Part shown: one piece after another, positions 60,051 to 64,000 of the stretch
Position numbering within the stretch: the first letter of the stretch is position 1
Layout of the letters: each line of letters starts with the position of its first letter
Assembly (NCBI GenBank): GCA_907163375.1
Contig: CAJQUW010011032.1
Location: 124,001 to 188,000, forward strand
Origin: Prostheceraeus crozeri
Lineage: Eukaryota; Platyhelminthes; Polycladida; Euryleptidae
Length of the DNA: 64,000 nt
Direction: 5' to 3'
The notes under the pieces: generated by a model
The model's input: only the letters and a program-made list of their open reading frames with translations
Told to the model about the DNA's origin: nothing
Database searches by the model: none
Translations under genes and position numbers: made by a program

Positions 60051-60589
60051 CTTATCATACTAGGACTTAGATATATTCCAGAATCATCTTTAGTTTCTTT
60101 AATTTCAATTAAATCATCAACATTGTGGAGAATATTTTTAAGAACTCGTTTTCCTTCATCAACTAATTTTAATTTACTAATAAAATTATCTACTACTCCT
60201 TTTCCTTCGGGCGAAGCCCTGGAAGACATCTCCGTTGTCCCATGAACCGATGTCCCGTCACCCCTAGCAACTTTCTCTAACTCTCTATTATGTCGTTTTT
60301 GTTCTTCTAATGCTGCCTTCTCTGATTTATTTTTATTTACTGCTTGGACAATACCAGCTGTCCCACCTGCAACACTTCCTGCTGCAGCTATGCCTCCTAT
60401 TATTAGTGGAATTAATGGGAGAATCCCGCCATTCTTTTCTTCTTGTAATTGAATATTCTCTATCATTGGTTTACTTATGTAATACTTTTTTTTATTAATA
60501 GTAATAGTTTTAGGGGTATTTTTGTCAACAATATTACGTAATTTTAATTCAACAGTTTTATTATTAATATTACTTTTCGCTTGCGACAT
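60047..60589 (-). CDS. Small virion-like protein with hydrophobic Gly/Ala segment
   Basis: The 180-residue protein has a basic N-terminal third, then a hydrophobic Gly/Ala-rich segment at residues 54-84 (ILPLIPLIIGGIAAAGSVAG), then a charged coiled-coil-like part (EEQKRHNRELEKVAR). Residues about 110-131 are encoded by a palindromic repeat (60208-60255) that also exists between genes at 62882-62936. So a repeat has become part of the protein without breaking the frame. Polinton and adintovirus genomes carry comparable small membrane-active proteins near the capsid gene; homology here is inferred from composition and place. It lies 76 bp upstream of the integrase, same strand. Confidence 0.65.
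   Translation of the reverse strand: MSQAKSNINNKTVELKLRNIVDKNTPKTITINKKKYYISKPMIENIQLQEEKNGGILPLIPLIIGGIAAAGSVAGGTAGIVQAVNKNKSEKAALEEQKRHNRELEKVARGDGTSVHGTTEMSSRASPEGKGVVDNFISKLKLVDEGKRVLKNILHNVDDLIEIKETKDDSGIYLSPSMIR
60208..60255. repeat. Palindromic repeat inside a coding sequence
   Basis: GGGC-GAA-GCCC and then GACATC...GATGTC arms. From GCGAAGCCC to GATGTCC it matches 62892-62936 with one visible difference. It is in frame in the 180-residue protein. Confidence 0.88.
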
Positions 60590-60592
60590 CTA

Positions 60593-60765
60593 TTCTAGTT
60601 ATGAAAAATTTTTAGTTAAGAATTTTTAAGTTAACAAAAAAATTTAAATCAATTCTAGTTATGAAAAATTTTTAGTTAAGAATTTTTAAGTTAACAAAAA
60701 TTTTAATCTATTCTAGTTATGAAAAAAAATTTTAATCTATTCTAGTTATGAAAAAAAATTTTAAT
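60593..60765. repeat. AT-rich tandem repeats upstream of the 180-aa protein gene
   Basis: Two copies of a ~60-bp unit (ATTCTAGTTATGAAAAATTT ... AAGTTAACAAAAA) and two shorter units (TCTATTCTAGTTATGAAAAA) fill the space before the start codon. A promoter role is possible but unproven. Confidence 0.75.
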
Positions 60766-60771
60766 TAACCT

Positions 60772-60864
60772 ATCGGAGCGAAGCTCCTCTGGCTTCAGCC
60801 GATCGGACCAAAGGTCCTCAGGTTATTAACCAATCGGAGCGAAGCTCCTCTGGCTTTAGCCTAT
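60772..60864. repeat. Cluster of three hairpin repeats
   Basis: ATCGGAGCGAAGCTCC (60772), then GGACCAAAGGTCC (about 60806), then ATCGGAGCGAAGCTCC again (60833), the first and last each followed by TCTGGCTT(C/T)AGCC. They are inverted relative to 56759 and 57970. The cluster reaches the last codons of the capsid-like gene. Confidence 0.88.
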
Positions 60865-62190
60865 CCTAACCATCTTTCCATTAAGAATTTCAATTGAATA
60901 TTTTACATCTTCTAGCAATAAACCATAAGCCATCAATGAAGTTGTGGAATCTTTCTTTTCAATATTAATTGTTACATCACAACCATTTTTAATAATATCT
61001 TCAGATTGTGCACTTAAATCGAAACAGAAAATTGGATATAAATGTCTCCAATCTCCAGGAGTTAATTGTGGTTCAACTCCAAATTCTATACAAAGATTTC
61101 TATAAGAATCATATCCTTCCATAAATTGATTATTGGTATCATCGAATCTTAATGGATCAATTGGATATCGAGTTTGATTTAATGAAACTTGTAAACTTCG
61201 AATTGTATTAATATGAAAAATATTATTGTTCTTATCAAAACTTGGAGAATTATTTCTTTGAAATGTTAGTAATAAATATCTTGGTGTATTCGCAGTTCTA
61301 GTAAAATGCCAGTTAAATCTTTGTTCGGAAAAAGTTACTGAACTAGCAGTTCTCTTTAGAAAATTAACTGGAATTGGTTTGTTAGTATTTAATCTTTTTG
61401 CAATAGCTGTTTCAACCTCTAAACTAGGAGTAATATGCTTAATCCACCATTCAAGTCTATCAATTTTTAAATATGCTTTTTTTCCAGTCTTACCAAAAAA
61501 GATTAATTCATTATTTGCTGTACGATGAATTATTAATTTAAATTTTAATTGATATGATATTTTATCATAATCTAAATATCCGAATAATGGAGACAATGAC
61601 CAATTAACTGTCTGTTTACTTTTTTTGTTAAATTCACGTCTTTCTTTATATGCTTCATTATTTGTTTTATTTAAATGTTTTGCAATATTTTCTACATCTT
61701 TCGCAATTCCTGCGGCATCTGTTCCAGCGTGAGTTAAATCCTCAATAATTATACCATCATTAGTATCAGGAAACCAACCTTCGATTTCATGCTTTTTATT
61801 ATTTTCACCAATTGTTATAAATCTAAGCATTGTATCAATTACACCTGGGGAATCACTTATTGTTTCTATATTTTGAGTTGCAACATCTAAACGCATTTGT
61901 GTAAATAAACTTGGGAAAAAATTATTCTCTAGTGTAATATTATCGGTATCTGGCAATGGTGTTGTAAAATTAGCATCACTATATAAAGAATATTCACAGT
62001 GTAAAAATGAATCAGGTAAATATAAATAACTCTGCTGATTATCAACTTCAAAGATTAAATCTCCTCCAGTGTTTACTCTACTGGAAGATCCGGGATTCAT
62101 AGCAATTCTTATATAGTCATTCTTTTTTTGATTGTAACTGGTGAACGGGGGATCATCTAATCTAAATTTATTTTCGATAAGCGAAGACAT
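60856..62190 (-). CDS. Probable major capsid protein (double jelly-roll type)
   Basis: The 444-residue protein has no signal or membrane segment. It shows the layout I associate with Polinton and F54H12.2-like animal capsid proteins. An early beta-rich block (SYLYLPDSFLHCEYSLYSD) leads into an insertion-type motif (LENNFFPSLFTQMRLDV). A second block follows (YQLKFKLIIHR, YLKIDRLEWWIKHI). Near the end is FDLSAQSEDIIKNGCDVTIN, then LLLEDVKYSIEI. Length fits a minor-branch double jelly-roll capsid. Its place between protease/integrase and a small virion-like protein agrees. The sequence is too diverged for certainty by eye; a structure prediction would settle it. The frame is intact. Confidence 0.68.
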   Translation of the reverse strand: MSSLIENKFRLDDPPFTSYNQKKNDYIRIAMNPGSSSRVNTGGDLIFEVDNQQSYLYLPDSFLHCEYSLYSDANFTTPLPDTDNITLENNFFPSLFTQMRLDVATQNIETISDSPGVIDTMLRFITIGENNKKHEIEGWFPDTNDGIIIEDLTHAGTDAAGIAKDVENIAKHLNKTNNEAYKERREFNKKSKQTVNWSLSPLFGYLDYDKISYQLKFKLIIHRTANNELIFFGKTGKKAYLKIDRLEWWIKHITPSLEVETAIAKRLNTNKPIPVNFLKRTASSVTFSEQRFNWHFTRTANTPRYLLLTFQRNNSPSFDKNNNIFHINTIRSLQVSLNQTRYPIDPLRFDDTNNQFMEGYDSYRNLCIEFGVEPQLTPGDWRHLYPIFCFDLSAQSEDIIKNGCDVTINIEKKDSTTSLMAYGLLLEDVKYSIEILNGKMVRIG

Positions 62191-62203
62191 TTTTATAAGA
62201 AAT

Positions 62204-62217
62204 AATTTGACTTTTTG
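62204..62217 (-). promoter_or_regulatory. Candidate late-promoter motif of the capsid-like gene
   Basis: CAAAAAGTCAAATT (minus strand) lies 13 nt before the ATG. The same 14 bases lie 13 nt before the ATG of the gene at 62307-62840, and the bases around it are also similar. Confidence 0.6.
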
Positions 62218-62306
62218 TTTTTCTCACAGATAGAAAAAAAATTTTTATTAAATATAATTTTAGAATTTTACTAAATATAATTTTAGAATTTTACTAAATA
62301 TAATTT

Positions 62307-62840
62307 TTAGAATTTTGCTAGACCAGCTCCGTTGCTCACGCCATTACCTCTTATTTCTTCAATTGTTTTTTCTTCAATTGTTTTTTCATTATGTTTACTA
62401 TCAGACGGAGCTCCGCTCCTCAAGGTTTCACCCCCCACAGCTATGTTAGCAATTTTGTTCTTTGTTTCATCTGAAAGTTTTTTTAATTTTTTTAGTTCTT
62501 CAGAATCATTCTTGAGTTTACGAATAGCTTCTAGTTGTTTTAATTCGTTTTGTGATTTAACAGCATTTGATATTGCACTAGCTGTACTACCTATAGCAGC
62601 TGCTCCTTTTGCAGCAGATGTAATCAAATCTTTATTATTTTTAATTAAGTTAACGATACTACCAATACCAGAAAAGATGCCATCCCCTTCTTTTTGGATG
62701 GCACCTGCGGTGCCTAGGAACTTTTCTGTTCCGACTGTTTCTCTATTATCATAATGATAAACAGGATTCATACGTGGTTCATGAGCAATTTTTTGATTTG
62801 AAGCAAAATGTTTAAGATTGTGTTTATAAATTATAGGCAT
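62307..62840 (-). CDS. Second small virion-like protein
   Basis: This 177-residue protein begins MPIIYKHNLKHFASNQ. It has a Gly/Ala/Ile-rich, weakly hydrophobic middle (GIGSIVNLIKNN, AAKGAAAIGSTASAISNAV) and then a charged helical part (LKQLEAIRKLKNDSEELKKL). It resembles the other small protein (60047-60589) in layout and, like it, may be a membrane-acting or capsid-internal protein. A GGAGC-TCC-GCTCC palindrome is in frame near its C-terminus (62406-62418). I do not recognise the family firmly. Its start shares an upstream motif with the capsid-like gene, suggesting common timing. Confidence 0.62.
   Translation of the reverse strand: MPIIYKHNLKHFASNQKIAHEPRMNPVYHYDNRETVGTEKFLGTAGAIQKEGDGIFSGIGSIVNLIKNNKDLITSAAKGAAAIGSTASAISNAVKSQNELKQLEAIRKLKNDSEELKKLKKLSDETKNKIANIAVGGETLRSGAPSDSKHNEKTIEEKTIEEIRGNGVSNGAGLAKF
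62406..62418. repeat. In-frame mini-hairpin GGAGC-TCC-GCTCC
   Basis: A five-base-pair stem with a three-base loop inside the coding sequence of the 177-aa protein. The stem is the same as in the intergenic GGAGC hairpins, but the loop differs. Confidence 0.7.
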
Positions 62841-62852
62841 TTTTTAGTAATA

Positions 62853-62866
62853 AATTTGACTTTTTG
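62853..62866 (-). promoter_or_regulatory. Candidate late-promoter motif of the 177-aa protein gene
   Basis: Same 14-mer CAAAAAGTCAAATT as at 62204-62217, at the same distance from the start codon. Confidence 0.6.
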
Positions 62867-62881
62867 GGAAAAATATAAATA

Positions 62882-62936
62882 CGGGCGAAGCGCGAAGCCC
62901 TGGAAGACATCTCCGTTGACCCATGAACCGATGTCC
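62882..62936. repeat. Palindromic repeat between genes
   Basis: GGGCGAAG-CGCGAAGCCC and then GACATC...GATGTC. It matches the in-frame copy at 60208-60255 except for a small expansion of the first hairpin and one base. Confidence 0.88.
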
Positions 62937-62951
62937 ATTATAAAAAAATGT

Positions 62952-63125
62952 TTATTTTTTGTTCTTAACTTTTACAGATTGCGTTTTTGGTTTAACTTTA
63001 TCAGGAACCAAACCTGCATCAATCATTCTTTTTATTCTATGATTTTCTTTCATAATATTTCTTTCTTTTATTAACTCTTCTAATTGTTTAATTCTTTTAA
63101 AATTATTAGCTCTAATTTTATCCAT
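62952..63125 (-). CDS. Small basic protein, 57 residues
   Basis: An ATG at 63125 opens a 57-codon frame (MDKIRANNFKRIKQLEELIK ... ending VKVKNKK). It is very Lys/Arg-rich with a helical N-terminal half. The codon use (AAA, AAT, ATA, TTA) matches neighbouring genes. A TATAAAAG-rich stretch lies just upstream (63130-63170). Function is unknown; a DNA-binding core protein is possible. It lies in line with the other leftward genes. Confidence 0.55.
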   Translation of the reverse strand: MDKIRANNFKRIKQLEELIKERNIMKENHRIKRMIDAGLVPDKVKPKTQSVKVKNKK

Positions 63126-63285
63126 TTTTAAAATTATATACTTTTATATACTTTTATATATTTATACTTTTTTTATTTTTAAAATTATATTTATATTTTT
63201 ATATTTTTAAAATTATATTTATATTTTTTATGATTCTCATTTTTTGTAGGTAAAAAATATTTAAGTTAATATTTACAATACTCGT
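63126..63285. repeat. AT-rich tandem repeats upstream of the 57-aa gene
   Basis: Units of ATACTTTTAT and of TTTTTAAAATTATATTTATA type repeat several times. TATA-like strings occur on the minus strand ahead of the start codon at 63125. Confidence 0.7.
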
Positions 63286-63756
63286 TTAAGATTTACGTTT
63301 GTGAATGGACAACAACTTCGAGATAACTTTATTAATTGACTGTTGCACTTTATCTATTGCGTCAAGTAGCGTGTGATGTACTTTAATTTCTTTTCTATTA
63401 ACTTGCATTTTCTGCTGATTAATCTTCAACGCCGTTTTAAGAGCATTTAACTTAATTTTAAGAACATCTAATTGTCTTTTAACAGCATCTAACTGTTCTT
63501 TATTTTCTTTAGAGTTTTCTTGTAAATTTTTCTTTAATTCATTTTCTAAATTGATTTTAAGAGTTTTCATTTTATCAACTTTTTCATTAAGTGAGTTTAC
63601 TTCATTTATTATTCTATTCATCTTTTTCATTTGTTGAGTAATTTTAGAACTCAATTCATCAACACTTTTTTGGAATGTAGTTTGTAACTGCTTTAAATTT
63701 TTTTTAATTCTTTCAGGTAGTTTTTCTATTTCATCTTCTAATTGTTCTTTTAACAT
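63286..63756 (-). CDS. Coiled-coil protein
   Basis: The 156-residue frame is almost wholly helical by composition. Leu/Ile/Val recur about every third or fourth residue (LSSKITQQMKKMNRIINEV, LDAVKRQLDVLKIKLNALK), and it ends basic (LLSIHKRKS). Its start overlaps the end of the next leftward frame by seven bases (63750-63756) in another reading frame. The two may be one protein split by a frameshift, or two genes. I do not recognise the family; a fibre-like or scaffold role is only a guess. Confidence 0.6.
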   Translation of the reverse strand: MLKEQLEDEIEKLPERIKKNLKQLQTTFQKSVDELSSKITQQMKKMNRIINEVNSLNEKVDKMKTLKINLENELKKNLQENSKENKEQLDAVKRQLDVLKIKLNALKTALKINQQKMQVNRKEIKVHHTLLDAIDKVQQSINKVISKLLSIHKRKS

Positions 63757-64000
63757 TTTATCTGATGTTTATTTTTAATGACTGCAGATTTTAAATTTAA
63801 AGAAAGTAATATTAAAATTTTCGATTGTTCTGAAATCTTTTTAAAAAGTTTTGCTATATCTGCTTCTAGCTCTCTATCCTTTTTATCAAGTTTTAATAAT
63901 TTTTCGTTTAATGATTTATCATTAAGTTTAAGCAACTTTAATTCATTCATCAGTGGAACCAAAACATCGTTTATATATTTTTCTTTTAATTCATTGATTT
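63750..64000 (-). CDS. Coiled-coil protein, cut by window edge
   Basis: The frame is open from the right edge of the window (reading ...INELKEKYINDVLVPLMNEL) to the stop at 63750. It is helical and Lys/Leu-rich (LLKLNDKSLNEKLLKLDKKD). Its start codon is not in view. Composition and heptad-like spacing resemble the following 156-residue frame. Confidence 0.6.
   Translation of the reverse strand, partial: INELKEKYINDVLVPLMNELKLLKLNDKSLNEKLLKLDKKDRELEADIAKLFKKISEQSKILILLSLNLKSAVIKNKHQIKC

Overview
The window looks like an AT-rich nuclear region of an invertebrate animal; I cannot name the phylum from sequence alone. The reasons are a spliced ABCC/MRP-type transporter gene with GT-AG introns, a tRNA-derived SINE with a target-site duplication, long (TA)n tracts, and many eukaryotic transposon families (mariner DD41D, hAT, Penelope-like, Jockey/CR1-like and RTE-like LINEs). 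No prokaryotic feature was seen.

Layout. 1-8.9 kb: a degraded mariner, a full DD41D mariner, a 5'-truncated Penelope-like element (PLE), a near-complete LINE with one nonsense codon, and a foldback element full of GTCGAC palindromes. 8.9-14.1 kb: two large DNA palindromes made of head-to-head PLE copies, each flanked by (TA)n and carrying hammerhead-ribozyme-like motifs. 14.1-17.3 kb: a broken hAT-type gene interrupted by a mariner relative. 17.3-24.2 kb: gene-free, nested non-autonomous elements (hAT with CAGGGTGGC-type ends, SINE, MITEs, self-complementary repeats). 24.26-37.59 kb: five exons of an ABCC transporter (+ strand) covering membrane domain 1, with introns filled by a LINE fragment, two DD41D mariners and an RTE-like LINE. 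38.6-41.6 kb: a hAT element with an 8-bp target duplication. 42.7-55.4 kb: a 6.3-kb tandem duplication, each unit holding a minisatellite, a dead mariner and a broken LINE; LINE ORF1 survives only beside the second unit.

56.5-64.0 kb (runs off the right edge) is the most striking part: a virus-like block of the Polinton/Maverick-adintovirus type. It has an adenain-like cysteine protease (+), then a leftward series: a parvovirus-type phospholipase A2 fused to a DDE integrase, a small membrane-active-type protein, a protein I read as the double-jelly-roll major capsid protein, a second small virion-like protein, a 57-aa protein, and coiled-coil ORFs. DNA polymerase B, packaging ATPase and penton genes are not in view and may lie beyond the right edge. 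The block is peppered with very short stable-type hairpins (5-bp stems, GAA/AAA triloops) whose stems vary but stay complementary. They occur both between genes and in frame inside four proteins. The putative capsid gene and the neighbouring small virion-like gene share an identical 14-nt motif exactly 13 nt upstream of their ATGs, a candidate late promoter.

Together the genes suggest an endogenous virus or virus-like transposon that could process a capsid (protease), integrate (integrase) and breach membranes (PLA2, hydrophobic small proteins), sitting in a region heavily remodelled by mobile elements. Domain calls are made by eye from motifs; none was checked by database search.
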